Shown in pieces: positions 20,101-31,739 of a stretch of 64,000 nucleotides of DNA (positions are counted from its first letter, which is position 1; the number at the start of each line of letters is the position of its first letter). A model generated the notes under the pieces. That model worked only from the letters and a program-made list of their open reading frames with translations, was not told where the DNA came from and made no database searches. Position numbers and translations under genes: made by a program. The stretch is from Metridium senile (lineage: Eukaryota > Cnidaria > Anthozoa > Actiniaria > Metridiidae): NCBI GenBank assembly GCA_949775045.1, contig OX459097.1, forward strand, positions 11,578,764-11,642,763, given 5' to 3'.

Positions 20101-22751
20101 TTGTTCAAGAAGTTATCAGAAGCAAAATCTCTAAGGATCATCGCATGAATGTCCTTCAGTGTGCTAGTAGAATGCTTCATCGTGCGTTTGCCAATACAAA
20201 TTCACCTGAGAACATCTGCAAGGGCTTTGAGGGCGACTCTGTATTTATTGAAGAAAATCTTCCATCATTGTATCTCTGGGGTAAGCTTGGAGCACATGCA
20301 GATGTTTTGCAAAGTCATTTGATCGATGTTTGCAAGAATGACGATTCGCTTCGTCGAAACTTGATTTACACGGAAGAAACAGCTTTCCTTCTGAATGAAG
20401 CGTCATTGTATCTGAGTGTTTGTCGACAGAAAGTAAAAGCACAAGATTTACAAGAAATAAAGTTGAAAATCCTAACTAGGCTGGAAATATCTGAGGAAAA
20501 ACTATCCCAACTTCAATATTTTGATATCCCACTCAAAAATGTTGAATTCAAGCTAATATCTCACTGTATGGGCCATCAAGAGCAGTTGCAATCGCCAGAA
20601 AGCAGTGTCCAAGAAATTGAAGAAAGCCTGAAAAGAGCAGATGAATGGAGGGAAAAAGGGAATTCAGCGTATAAATGCCAAGAGTATCAGCAGGCTATCG
20701 ACTGCTACAGCGTTGCATTGAAGTGGTTTGGTAATGATTGCCGGTCGCTGTGTAATCGGGCTTTGTGTCATTTAAAAAAGAGTGAAGCCGAGAAAGCCCT
20801 TGAAGATTGTGAGAGTTGTCTAAAGATAGAGAAGCATAATGAGAAGGCCTTGTTACGTAAAGCATGGGCTTTATATGAGATGTCTAAAGAACAAAAACAC
20901 TTGTGTGGAAGGGCAATAGCAACGGCTGCTCTTGCTGAATATGTTGACCCAATAACTGCAAATGGAGAACTGTTCAAAACAATGTTTCCAAATCTTTCCT
21001 ACATAGAAATCTTCAACTCTGCCCAACTTGTTGCCCACTTTCTTTATCTGCAGCCAGACACAACCTTCCTCCTTCACGAAGGACGCTATGATTTACAGGG
21101 CGCGATTCTGGACAAAAATGTCCAGTTCGTTAAGATTGATGGTCATGTTACTTTGAAATTTGGAGAAAGTGTTCAACTGCTTCAATCACACCTTTATGCT
21201 GAAGGCATATGCTTCCCAAAGGGAGGTGAGACTATATATTGCCGGTTGGGTGGCTCGATCACAATGCTCAAATGTCAAATATCAAGTGGTGCAAGAAGTT
21301 GTGAAGATTTTCCAGAGTGTAACGGTGGGGATGGCTGCATAGCTGCATTGTGTCCTGGCCGTGAAACCTGTGATCGCACTGGAAGGTTCGGACTACACTA
21401 TACTCCAGAAGAACACTCACTTACAGGAGAACAAGGAATTTCAGGAGTTGCAGGTTTTCCAGCAATTGCGATAACAGACGGCGGTTCTGGTTATTTTGAA
21501 AATTGTGATATTGATGGAGGTGGAGGTGGAGGATTACTTTGCCAAGGCAAAGGTTCCAAGTTATACGTTAAGTATTGCAAAGTTCATAACAATCACCAAG
21601 CTGGACTAGAAGCAAGAGAGGGGGGTCGACTGGAAGCTATTGATAATGATATCTATTCCAATGGGTTTCATGGAATAATGATAGGCCCTGGCGCGGCTTC
21701 TTGCGACATTTTTCAAAACAGAATATACGAAAATAGTCAGGAAGGTATATTTGTTTTAATGTCATTGGACGCAAAGGTTAACATACGGAAAAATGGTATC
21801 TACCACAATCTATCGTTCGGAATTTCATTAGACAGATGCGTAGTGCAAATAAACCATAATGACATTTTCGACAACGGATTCTACGGAATTCACGCAAAGT
21901 ATTTAACAACGGCTGCCATAGAAAACAATGACATTTACAGTAATAAATGCGGTGGCATTCATATGGGAATCAACTACTCCGGACGTGTCACTATCGCGTC
22001 TAACACTGTCAGAGATCACAGTGGCCCATGGTTGGTCAAACAAAACATAGATGAGTCTTATAATAGGAAACACCAAGTCCATGAGAGCGATCCGAATTTG
22101 TTTTTAATAGAAGGTGAAACCCGAATCTACTCGAATCCTCCAATAGAGAAAGATAATGTCATAAAGAACTACAAAGAAGGATGTTTTCACCCACACAGTA
22201 AGATGGAGCTAATTCAAAATGAGTGTGCATTCTGTCGTGACACTAAAAATCTCCAAAAATGTTCTCGCTGTAACATAACCTCGTACTGCAGCTCTTCTTG
22301 CCAAAGAAACCACTGGGAAAAACACAAAAGGTTGTGTTCCACACTATCAGAAAACTATCTTGTAAATGTGGAATTAACTTCATTCGCTCAAGAAATACAA
22401 ACATTGTCAAAATACAAGCATCATTCTCGAATTTTTGGGTCTCACCTTAAAGGCATTGGACAGGGTCCAAAACCAGATCCAAAATATAAGCGAAGATTTA
22501 TTGTCAAAATACAGACCCAGCATCTGAATTGCCATCCTCTCCAACTACTGACCTTATATGATAAAAGCACAAGCATTGACGGTCAAATACAAAGCCCAAA
22601 AATCTTCCACATAATTATGGAATGTGGTGTTCTGGGGAAGATGGATGAATTTACAAGTAAAAAGGCGTTCTTTCATGCAACATTTTTGGACAGAAATCCC
22701 CAAAAACTGAAAATCGACTTGACACATCTAGCCGATTACCAAGATTGGTAA
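14197..22751 (+). CDS. N1: NLR-like protein, HEPN (DZIP3-like) - coiled coil - NB-ARC - TPR - beta-helix - MYND
   Basis: Four exons: 14197-14278, 16360-16689, 17872-18132 and 18607-22751, with GT/AG borders and matching phases. They sum to 1605 aa. Exon 1 gives a Pro-rich leader. Exons 2-3 give the DZIP3-like HEPN domain with an R-x4-H RNase signature (RNEWGHCNF). Exon 4 follows: a coiled coil (about aa 245-365); NB-ARC with P-loop GLGGIGKTS (aa 409-417), Walker B VVDNLDE, sensor IVTTRR, GYLPLAL, and a VHRLVQ winged-helix His; TPRs (about 900-985); a right-handed beta-helix of Asn/Gly-rich turns (about 1055-1405; NDIYSNG, NRIYENS); and MYND (about 1430-1467; C-x2-C, C-x2-C, YC-x3-C, H-x3-C). 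A roughly 138-residue tail ends the protein. This is a STAND-type innate-immunity architecture, probably cytosolic: ligand sensing would trigger oligomerisation and HEPN action. No frame lesion is visible. Confidence 0.88.
14327..16280 (+). repeat. 12-bp minisatellite with higher-order repeat in intron 1 of N1
   Basis: About 160 units of GTGTTTTGGAAG and one- or two-base variants fill intron 1. Rare variants recur at about 696-708 bp (GGAACGTG near 14728 and again near 15424), so blocks of 58-59 units were duplicated as a whole. The unit is a multiple of three and lacks stops in most frames, which creates long artificial reading frames on both strands. N2 has the same repeat at the same intron position but only about 400 bp of it. 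Confidence 0.95.
17292..17561 (+). mobile_element. tRNA-derived SINE in intron 2 of N1
   Basis: The head resembles tRNA-Glu: an A box around GTGGCCTAGCGCTGAGG and a B box GGGTTCGATTCCC, with CTTTCAC in the anticodon position. A unique body and an AT-rich tail (TTATAAAATATTTATATA) follow. A 5'-truncated relative with the same body end (GTGAGTGTGAGTGAAC) is at 43595-43668, in the matching intron of N2. Confidence 0.7.
17562..17788. mobile_element. Palindromic MITE with ACACCTACTTGC ends
   Basis: The inverted ends ACACCTACTTGC.../...GCAAGTAGGTGT continue into long internal inverted matches (AAAATAGAA..., AATTAATTAAAAGACA). The same family is at 31315-31474. Confidence 0.7.
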
Positions 22752-23516
22752 AATGCCAACGAGAGAAAGTCAACACCATAGAACTTGAAAGGATTTTCTA
22801 CCAGTTCGGTATGACACACAGACTGTATACTAAGTTGTACGCTTTGGCATTTCTTTACATAGAACTCATAGATCACGACTCTTTCCATTATGATTTGTTA
22901 GGCCTTTGTTAGTTATAAACTTGTAAATAAACAATAAGTAAATGTACCCTCCATATGAAATTAAGCAACCCAGTGTATAATACTGGAATGTAAGTTTATC
23001 CGCCGTATAAGGATTTATCATGTAGTTTTAGAATCACCAAGAACATGTCCAGTAACATTTTGGAGGACTCTTTGTCCTGTATAATGTAGAGAAAATAAAA
23101 CGAGACAATATAATTTTTCTACGGACAATGAAGCTTTAGTTTTTGTCATAAATAAGATAAATTGTTAATATTCTTTGTGCACAAGCTGGCTGCCAGATGT
23201 TTGAAGCTCAACAGTAGTTTTAGAAATGCTAAGAACATGTTAATTATAAACTTGTAAATAATAAATAAGTAAGTAAATGTACACTCCATATAAAATTAAG
23301 CAACCCAGTGTATAATACTGGAATGTAAGTTTTTCCCGCCGTATAAGGATTTATCATGTAGTTTTAGAATCGCTAAGAACATGTACAGTAACATTTTGGA
23401 GGACTTTTTGTCCAGCATAATTTAGAGAAAATAAAGCGAGACAATATAATTTTAATTTTTTTGTTTTACGGACAATGAAGCTTTAGTTTATGTCATAAAT
23501 AGGCAATCTTGCAAAG
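22752..23516 (+). other. 3' flank of N1 with a tandem duplication of about 330 bp
   Basis: A segment starting GTTATAAACTTGTAAATAA at about 22912 is repeated from about 23235 (TTATAAACTTGTAAATAATA), with only small differences up to about 23510. AATAAA polyadenylation words lie at about 22925 and 23094 in the first copy and near 23430 in the second, so N1 transcripts could end in either. No coding sequence is seen. Confidence 0.65.
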
Positions 23517-23616
23517 ATAAATCTTTTGGTCTTTCCGACATACCTTTAAAATAGGTGAGCCCAAGCTCAAACTGACTCTCAGTGTGACCAAGCTCAGCAG
23601 CTTTTTTAAGATAATA

Positions 23617-24455
23617 GGTGGGTTCACATTAGCGGTCTAAAGTAGGTCTAACAGGGTTCGTGCTACTCCTTAAACTCCTTGAAAACTCCTTAGATTTGAT
23701 TTACGTTTTTAAGGGCACTTAAAAAGCCCTTGAGTTTTAGAAAATCAGCAAAAACTCCTTAACAACTCCTTAATTCTAGCTAAAGTAGGGTAAAAATTCG
23801 AGTATTGCAAATTAAGTTAAGTAAAAATCCTAGTATTATACATCACTGAAAACAAAATTCGTAAATTTTCGTAAATCAAAGTTGTCGCAAAAAGTGCGAA
23901 AAAAGTGTGAAAACTCATTGAAAACTCCTTAGATTTTTGTTTACTGACATTAGCACGAACCCTGGTCTAAAGTATACTTTGGTTATACTTGTAGTGTGAA
24001 CGGTCTCTGGCCATCTCAAATAATATACTTTGTCGTTATGGTTATTTCGCCTCTTCAAAGAAGCCGAAGTACGATTTCAAGCAGGTTGCAGCCCATACTT
24101 TAGGTCTTCCTAATCTGCAATAAAAACAGTAAACGTCCATCAAACCTGTCAACTGCTAGTTCTCCTATTGCAAAATACACAGAGATATACGTTGACCTTT
24201 TTAGCGGGAAATATGGATCTTGTATTATTACTGCAAGCATTTTTGGTTCATAGGATGTATCAAAGCTTCTAAAATAATGATTCCACGGGAATCCGACTCG
24301 ATTCTCGAATGGGTTATGATTGACAGATTAGGCTAAGTAATATACGTGTTCGTCAGTGTGAACGCCTTCCTTGCTTTTGTAAACAAACGAACCTAAAGAA
24401 CCTACTTTGATACAGATGTACTTTAGACCTACTTGGAGTCTAGTGTGAACCCACC
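23617..24455. mobile_element. MITE with GGTGGGTTCACA ends, in the Sel1 pseudogene
   Basis: It begins GGTGGGTTCACATTAG and ends CTAGTGTGAACCCACC. TAATA flanks both sides (23612-23616 and 24456-24460). Joining the flanks restores the sequence seen in genes A and C. A second MITE (23652-23964) is inserted inside it. Confidence 0.85.
23652..23964. mobile_element. Nested MITE with CAGGGTTCGTGCTA ends
   Basis: Its inverted ends CAGGGTTCGTGCTA and TAGCACGAACCCTG are flanked by GTCTAA on both sides (23646-23651 and 23965-23970), a 6-bp target duplication as in the element at 226-497. The interior has inverted 'aactccttaa' words. Confidence 0.8.
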
Positions 24456-24725
24456 TAATAAGTCGCTTTGAGTTGTTGAGGCTTGCCTTCAGGACAATTG
24501 CCACTTAGGTAATATTTATGCAGCAAAGACAATGCTTTCAGTTTCGCATCAACATCCATTTTCCTTATAGTGCCTCTCATCATTTGAGCTGCATCATGTT
24601 GACTTTTTAAATCTGGTGTTTCTTCATCAACTGCCCTTCTGTATCATTTGAATGCCTTCTCTATATCCTCGTCAACAACTCCTTCTATTTCCACATCTGT
24701 ATGTTTCAGCTAGATTCAATTCAGC

Positions 24726-24928
<203 letters not shown>

Positions 24929-25539
24929 ACAACACCAAATCGAGCTGCTTCGTGGTACAGCTCGTGTGCTTTACGTTGACAAGGGATTGTCCCTTTAAGG
25001 TCATACAGTGTCCCAAGTGATAATTTTTCTGACGGAATAGGGTTACCATTGTCAATGGAAGCCTGAAGCCATCCTATGGCTTTGTCTAAATCTTCCTCAA
25101 CGTCAAGTTCTGGAATACCCTCTTTATAAGCAAGACCCAAATCAGCATTCGCTTTCCAGTTTCCTGATTGACGTGCTTGCTTTTTTAAAGCATCAATGGA
25201 ACCATACTCGTTTAGAATTAAGTCTTTGATTTGGATGTTAGTAAATTCTGGTCCAAGAAGCTTCGAGAGCATTTCCGAAGAAATGTTTTCACCATAACAA
25301 TTCGCCGCCATGGTGCTGTTCGATACGTAATGCGTTATTACTATGTCTAAAGTAATGTCACTCACATAAAATGACTATGAAGATGACATTTAAGCTGCCA
25401 ATTTCAACTCCAGACAAAGATGAACTTTTCAATCGTGCCGATGCCATTTTGTTTTCAATGATTTTCGTACCCATGGCTTCTCATGTCCTAACAAAAGCTG
25501 GAGCGAGAAGTCTGGTGCAAGTTCGAGGAAACATTTCAT

Positions 25540-25922
25540 AATAGAGTACCGAAGGGTGACGTCACAATTTTTTTATTTTATCTTTTCCTATTCAAATAAT
25601 TTTCATCATAGAATGCTAGTCAAAAAATAGGGTGCCCGAAAATTTGGGATCATTTGAGTGTGAAACGGCTGAGATATGATTTTTGGAATGTAAAAGTCTC
25701 TTATTTTTGGCTTGGTTCTAATCGGTTGGAACCAGGGCAAAAATAAGAGACTTTGTATGGAGAAAATTTTACATTCAAAAAATCATTTCTCAGCCGTTTC
25801 ACACTCAAATGATCCCAAATTTTCGGGCAGCCTATATTTTGACTAGCATTCTATGATGAAAGTAGTCTGAATACGAAAAGATAAAAAAACAAAATAGTGA
25901 CGTCATCACTTCGGTACTCTAT
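25540..25922. mobile_element. Palindromic MITE with AGAGTACCGAAG ends, copy 1
   Basis: The two arms (GAGTACCGAAG...TGACGTCAC and the inverse) meet near a GGTTGGAACCAGG-type centre around 25730. A near-identical copy is at 61675-62058, in the same position relative to the Sel1 start, so it was there before the segmental duplication. Confidence 0.8.
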
Positions 25923-26266
25923 TACAACATGATTACATTAATTAGGGAAACAAGTACCCAGTTCTTTACTCGTTTTGGAAAAGGTCAATAAATACGCACA
26001 TTTTAAGTGTGCATTTTGGACGACACTCTGACAGTGGTGTGACATGCTCACAGGGTAAAGCAATGGACCCTTTTAGTTCTGTTTGCAAATTGCACATTTC
26101 AGACCACATGGCATTCCTCTGAGAGTTGTTCTTTTATGTCAAGTATTAAAATATTTATACATAACAAATGATTAACTCCAAAGGGAATGAACAAATTGTT
26201 TGAAATGGGAAAATAAACATTGAAGCTGAATGGGTCTATTGCTTGTGAGCCCATTCTTTTATTTGT

Positions 26267-26716
26267 AAGGGACCATTTATTTTTTACCAGGGAGGGGGGG
26301 GGGGTGCATTTTCCTTGGTAGCCCTTTAAAATAAACTGCCCCCCTCTCTTTGGCTGCAAAAGAAATGACCCCCCCTACTGCTATCAAATTCAATTCATGA
26401 CCCCCCCCCCCCCCCCCAAAAAAAAAAACCAACAACACACACACAAAAACACAAGTCACATTTTCCCAATTCCCAATAACATGTAACACAAAGTTGTAAC
26501 TTGTAAACTGTTTATTTCATGTACATTTCGCCAGGTAATAAAAAAATTTCTTGCATTAAATTGATGTATTTTTTTATGGCCCCCCTCTTTTGACTCAAAT
26601 TTTTTTTGAACCCCCCCCTTTAGAGCTTGTTTTATTTTCCTGCCTCCCCCCCCCCCCCCCCCCCCCCCCCAATTCCATCGGCCCCCCCGTCCCTGGTAAA
26701 AAATGAACAATCCCTT
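26267..26716. mobile_element. MITE with AAGGGACCATTTATTTTTTA ends and G/C homopolymers, copy 1
   Basis: Inverted ends (AGGGACCATT...TTTTTACCAGGGA and TCCCTGGTAAAAAATGAAC...CCCTT) enclose runs of C and G, the longest being 25 C at 26646-26670. Copy 2 is at 62402-62835, with very different homopolymer lengths. Confidence 0.7.
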
Positions 26717-27276
26717 ATAGTCACAACATTGTTTTTGGGCCTATATATTAATATTGTAGTTAAATAGTATGTCTTACTTTAAAACAGTGTAAATCATAGA
26801 CATAGTGAATAGGATTGAATAAAAATAACTAATTGGTAAAAACAATATTATTGATATGAAATAAACCCACGATAAATAGACACAACTATAACCTTGGAAA
26901 ATTTTGAGTCCCAGCTGGGAAACAAATACTATTGATACAATTATATACAAATAGAATTAGAAACCTTTCTTTTGGCTTTGCTGCTATTGATTATATTCAT
27001 GTTGTTTTCTAGGGGAAATTCTACTTATCTTTATGGAAAAAAAAAAACCATGGAATAACGAACTGTCATTCATTTAGAACTCTTGCTTAATCAAGATTTA
27101 TTCCCACAAAAAAAAAAACTGTTAATATTAATATTTGGTGAAAACCTTCTCAAATATGAAATAAATCATGCCTAGAAGTCAGCAATAAACCAGCCCTAAT
27201 GTTGCAAATGGCTTATTGCTGTTGTCAAGCTATTTTTAATATTTTTAATAGAGTTAAAACTCTCACTTACATATAT

Positions 27277-27548
27277 ACACCTAATTCAAAAAGGTTGAAG
27301 GGGCGGTTGTTGATTGGTGATTGCATGACCAAAAGGAACTGTGGGTAATACAAATTTCTTCTTTTTCCTTTCTAGATTACCCAAACAATGCCTCCATCGT
27401 ACAGCAATGACCTTAGATGGGTGCCTCGATGGTTTTGCTGAATGGTGGAGGCATTTAAGAAAGGAAAAAGAAGAAATTTGCATTACCCACAGTTCCTTTC
27501 AGTCATGCAATCGCTGTTCGCCCCTTCAACCTTTTTTGAATAAGGTGT
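27277..27548. mobile_element. Palindromic MITE with ACACCTAATTCAAAAA ends
   Basis: Arms of about 110 bp read inward from ACACCTAATTCAAAAAGG and back out to its inverse at 27548, around a TTAGATGGGTGCCTCGATGG centre. Copy at about 63396-63664. Confidence 0.75.
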
Positions 27549-27795
27549 ATATGGACCACAGGGTTATTAAATAAGCCTGCTGTCACTAAAATGGCTGAGG
27601 GAAACACTATTCAGTGCTTGATCAAAATGCTTAACATCTAGTAATGAAAGAATGCTTCAAAAAGAAAATGACACTATTATAAAAAAATTAGCTGCATATA
27701 ATCACTAAATTAACCTTACGGAAATTACATTGTTTTCAAATTTTGTGCAAATATTTACATTGATTAATATATACACTTGAATAACAGACTAGTAT

Positions 27796-27939
27796 ACACC
27801 TAATCAAAAAAGGTTGACGGGGCGAACGGCGATCGGCGATTGGTGATCGGCGATTGCACGTCCTGAAAGAGACTGTGGATAATACGAATTTCAATCGCCA
27901 ATCGCCATTCGCCCCGTCAACCTTTTTTGAATTAGGTGT
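27796..27939. mobile_element. Short MITE of the same end family, with GATCGGCGATTG repeats
   Basis: Its ends ACACCTAATCAAAAAAGGTT and the inverse match the preceding MITE. The interior repeats (GGCGATTGGTGATC). Its copy begins at about 63913 and is cut by the window edge. Confidence 0.65.
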
Positions 27940-28214
27940 ATGTAATTAGCTATATTGTAGGTGAGCATAGTGTCTACAAGGTTTGTTATTGTGATATTAA
28001 TTTGCCAACCATTTTCACAATAGATTTCTTAATTTTCTTTGTGCTAATAATTAACAATGGTTGGTTGGCAAAACCATAAAATACGTCATTGTACATTCAC
28101 CTATTGTAGCATTTAATAATTGCCCTTAGAAAATTCGTAAATTTATTTTTGACATTATATTTAGAAATTGAATGGCATTGACTCAACTGCCTAGTCATTA
28201 AGTGTTGAGTTGTT

Positions 28215-31119
28215 TTACTTTGTTTTCTTGTGTGATTTTGAAGAGCAGTTTTTCTTGTGTTCCTTCCAATCTTTCTTTTGACAATCTCTATAAGAAACAA
28301 ATAATTTCCATCTTTATTTCCTTTAAATTTGTTGTGTATATATATAATGTTTTGACTGTTATGATCTGTTTGTTTTTTTTTACTGTGAAGAGACTGAGAG
28401 AGCGTTTCTTCATTCCCAGACTCCTACAGAGAGATGCCTGCGGAGGAGGCTACATTTTCATCATGATTATAACTGTTATACATACAGCAATATGTCATTA
28501 ACGTTGTCCACATATTAAAGTAGAAATTAACACTATATACAACACATACATTTGAGAAACTTTAACCGAGACGACTCGTACAGACTAAGCGTGACCTGCA
28601 CAAGACTGATAAAAGACCTCAACCATTCAAGACAAAAATCTCCATGACAACAGAATAAACAATACTCTCACTCCAGCTTTAAACCATGTCATGCTTCTAA
28701 ACTCTTCAATCTGATGAAGACAACCACAGATGTAGTTGAAATGCCATGTCAAAAAAACGCATGAATACTGTAAAACATTTCTTGTATTAACATGCATCAT
28801 TATATAACACCAATATCACTATCATATCATTTTATAAAATAATTGTGATAGTACGCAGGTGTGCAAACCGTGCTTGATGAGATTATATCAACACCAATAT
28901 CACTATTATCATATCATTTTATAAAATAATTGTGATAGTACACAGGTGTGCAAACTGTGCTTGATGAGATTATATCAACACCAATATCACTATTATCATA
29001 TCATTTTATAAAATAATATTTATTGTGATAGTACACAGGTGTGCAAACCGTGCTTGATGAGATTATATCAACACCAATATCACTATTATCATATCATTTT
29101 ATAAAACAATATTTATTGTGATAGTACACAGGTGTGCAAACCATGCTTGATGAGATTATCAAACAGGCTCTCATCATTTTAATACTTTCCCTATAGTGTC
29201 ACTAAATTGTTTAATATAGCTTTGTAATATCATTTTTCTTAGCTATTCTTAAATAAATTTTTCTGAAGAGCCTTATCAGCAGTTTCCTGTCTATTTGTTT
29301 TTAATTTTTATTTCTTTCATATTTATATTCACTTAAAACAGTAGCTTCATGCAGTCCTACAATTGGCGAATAAAATAATGACACATTGCCTACAATTGTT
29401 AATGGATGATTTAAACCTATAAATAGATTACAGTTTTAATCACGTATTCAGGTGTTATCCCCCCTCCCCCCTCTTCAATGTTGTTCTACCTTGATTGAAG
29501 AACGACCCATTGACAATTTTATAGTTGATTGACCAACATTGCCTAGGGGGGGGGGGGGGGGGGGTTGGGGGTACAGTCAGATTTTGTAAATGGTACGTAT
29601 TTGGGGGCCCTGTGTATACAAACTGTCAAACTATTTATTCGCCAATTGTAGACAGCCTATTTTTTATAAATGCACACAGGCAAATACCAACGGTCAAATT
29701 TTTTGTTGTTCTAATCTTTCCAACATGGTTATTCAATGGTCAGGTTTAAGAAATTGCAACACAGCAAGAATGAAATTAAATTGTCAAACAAAAGAAAGTG
29801 CATTTTTTTCATTTCATTTTTTTTTTTCAGCATGATTGTATATTTTATAAAAGCCTTAAATCAACATCATCATCATTATTATCAAAATGAAAAAAATGAA
29901 TGGAAGGATGTCAGCATATTAGCATGAACAATTAAATCAAGGATACTAACCTTCCACAATAAGTTACTTGCTTACAAGGACAATTCAGCAGTTTTTGTAC
30001 TGTTGTGTTAGTGCATTCCTTGTTGGCACATTTCGTTTCTTGAGTGATTGGCAGCCTATCTAAATAAACATCAAGTTTATCCTTTGAACTGACAGCATAT
30101 CCTTCAATAAAAGGGAGACGTTTTTCTTCTGCATCTTCTCCCCTTGCCTTCCATTCATGTGCTTTGTGGACATTCCCCTCCAATAAATAAAGGTAAGCCA
30201 AATGGTAGTGACAGTTTGGATATTTGGTGTCACAAACTGGTGCTTCATTTAAATATTCAATGAAAACATCCTTTGCTTTTTCTCTAAGATCAGTTGCTTC
30301 CCATCTCTCATAACTATTCTCAGGCACTCTTATGTTTTTCAAGAATGTAGATTCGTCTTTGTATTCTTCAAGGTTGACAAAGTCTTTTTCTTTTGATGTC
30401 TTCACATCATAAATATTCATTAAGCAGTATCCAAATGCTGCCTTGGCTTGAAAGTATAATGGATAATACTGTAGAGGCTTTTGATTTGCTTGGCAACACT
30501 GTAGGGATTTTTCAAATGCTTGTGCACCTTCATCAAAATTATCGGCTATGGTGTATTGTGAGCCTAGGAAGAAATACAACACGTGCAACCAAGATTTATA
30601 ACTCTCCTCAAAGCTGTTCTCGTTCCCACTAGTACTTGGTTCATCATTTGACTCAATCAAGTGAATAAAATTCTTTAAAAACATTGCCCTTTTAGAGTCA
30701 AGTTTAAAACTCCCAAAGTTATCTTTGGCATTTTTTACAGGAACTTTCAAAGGAAGTGCAACTAACAATATCAGTCCTTCAAAAAACTTGTCATTGACTT
30801 TCAACTCTTCAAATACCAGTTGAGTGACTTTTTCGCGAAAGCCACTAGTTTTTGTTTGAGGAAATGAAGCAAGCATGGTGTTTTCATACAGATAACAATA
30901 TGCCATAAGTTTTGCTGCTTCTTTAAAATTGCCTTCTTGTAGTTTACATAGCCCATCTCTAGCTAATTGAAAGGCTTTCAGGTAACGTTGGGCTGTGGGA
31001 GACTCTGGAAATCTTGTAAACATTGATTCCTGATAAATCATTGGCCTCTCTATTAAAAAGGGATGATCACGTTGTTGTCCTTGAAACATGTCTGAAAACT
31101 GCTGAAGAATGCTTTCCAT
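28215..31119 (-). CDS. Gene B: TPR-MYND protein that has lost its Sel1 exon
   Basis: Exon 2 is open from MESILQQFSD (31119) to the GTTAGT donor at 29950. The last exon (28287-28215) follows a TTTCTTATAG acceptor and completes the MYND finger: RDCQKKDWKEHKKNC, then a Ser/Lys/His tail and stop. Phases fit (2+1), giving a deduced 413-aa protein. The finger starts CANKECTN...CPCKQVTYCG, a variant with C-x4-C and C-x-C in the first two pairs. The ancestral exon-2 acceptor is present at 31201, but four extra bases right after it cause an immediate stop in the ancestral frame. The Sel1 exon survives only as a fragment (31740-31997). Either the gene now starts at 31119 or it is a decaying pseudogene. 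The intron holds a tandem repeat (28803-29160). Confidence 0.65.
28803..29160. repeat. Tandem repeat, about four units of 86-91 bp, in gene B intron
   Basis: Units contain AACACCAATATCACTA, ATTGTGATAGTAC and ACAGGTGTGCAAAC in fixed order, starting near 28806, 28890, 28976 and 29067. The last two have five extra bases (TATTT). Non-coding. Confidence 0.85.
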
Positions 31120-31314
31120 ATCTTGCTCTGGTTTCTTGTCAGTCTTGGGAGCTGCTACAGTTTCAATAATTCCTGGCTGATTAAATTTCTCAAGAAATTA
31201 TCTGTTTAAAAAATTAAAGGATCATGTGTGTCAATATTAAATTAAATTATTAAAGCTTTTAAACATTTTGTAATAAAATTAAAAAAATTAAATTAAAAAT
31301 ATATTAACTTACAT

Positions 31315-31474
31315 ACACCTAATTGCAATAACATTGTCATATAAAAAAGAAAATTACAAAATAGGAATTAATTAAAAGACAAAAGAAGAAGTTCAGTAAT
31401 CTGCTTTTGTCTTTTAATTAATTCCTATTTTGTAATTTTCTTTTTTATATAACAATGTTATTGCAATTAGGTGT
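31315..31474. mobile_element. Palindromic MITE with ACACCTAATTGCA ends
   Basis: Nearly perfect arms run from ACACCTAATTGCAATAAC to its inverse, around AGTTCAGTAATCTG. Same family as 17562-17788. Confidence 0.8.
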
Positions 31475-31739
31475 TTATATGAATAATATATAAATAATGA
31501 AATATATAATAAAAGCTTATTAATACGACATAAAATGAAAATGTGGAAGCAGGTAGATTTTAGTACATTCTCAATTATTCCCATGCAGACTCTGATTGCA
31601 GTTGTTCCAGTCAGGACACAAAGCCTGACTTCCCATATGGAAATCCTGTTCCAAATTAAGCCAACCATCAAGATCATGCATATATAATCACCATCATCAT
31701 CATAGTCATCATTATCATCCCGGGATTGAAGTATACCCA

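Larger units (their letters stand above)
25312..27939. repeat. Segmental duplicate of 61447-64000
   Basis: From the Sel1 start onwards the two regions run in parallel for over 2.5 kb, including the same order of three palindromic MITEs, the poly-C/G element and shared unique sequence. The match reaches the window edge at 64000, so its full length cannot be seen. It places the flank upstream of gene C next to the pseudogene, and shows that whole units were duplicated. Confidence 0.85.

Noticed and set aside
18818..21077. Several 60-70-codon minus-strand frames inside N1 exon 4 (and the same in N2)
   Set aside because: They are shadows of the strongly supported NB-ARC/TPR coding frame.
26277..26710. 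Gly-rich minus-strand frames
   Set aside because: They come from poly-C tracts in a MITE, and the tract length differs in the duplicate at 62402-62835.
27286..27574. Overlapping 65-77-codon frames on both strands (LPKQCLHRTAMTLDGCLDG)
   Set aside because: They lie in the arms of a palindromic MITE and recur, mirrored, in its copy near 63400-63656.
28803..29160. Regular direct repeats that might suggest a CRISPR array
   Set aside because: The genome is animal, units are 86-91 bp in head-to-tail contact with no variable spacers, and they lie in an intron.
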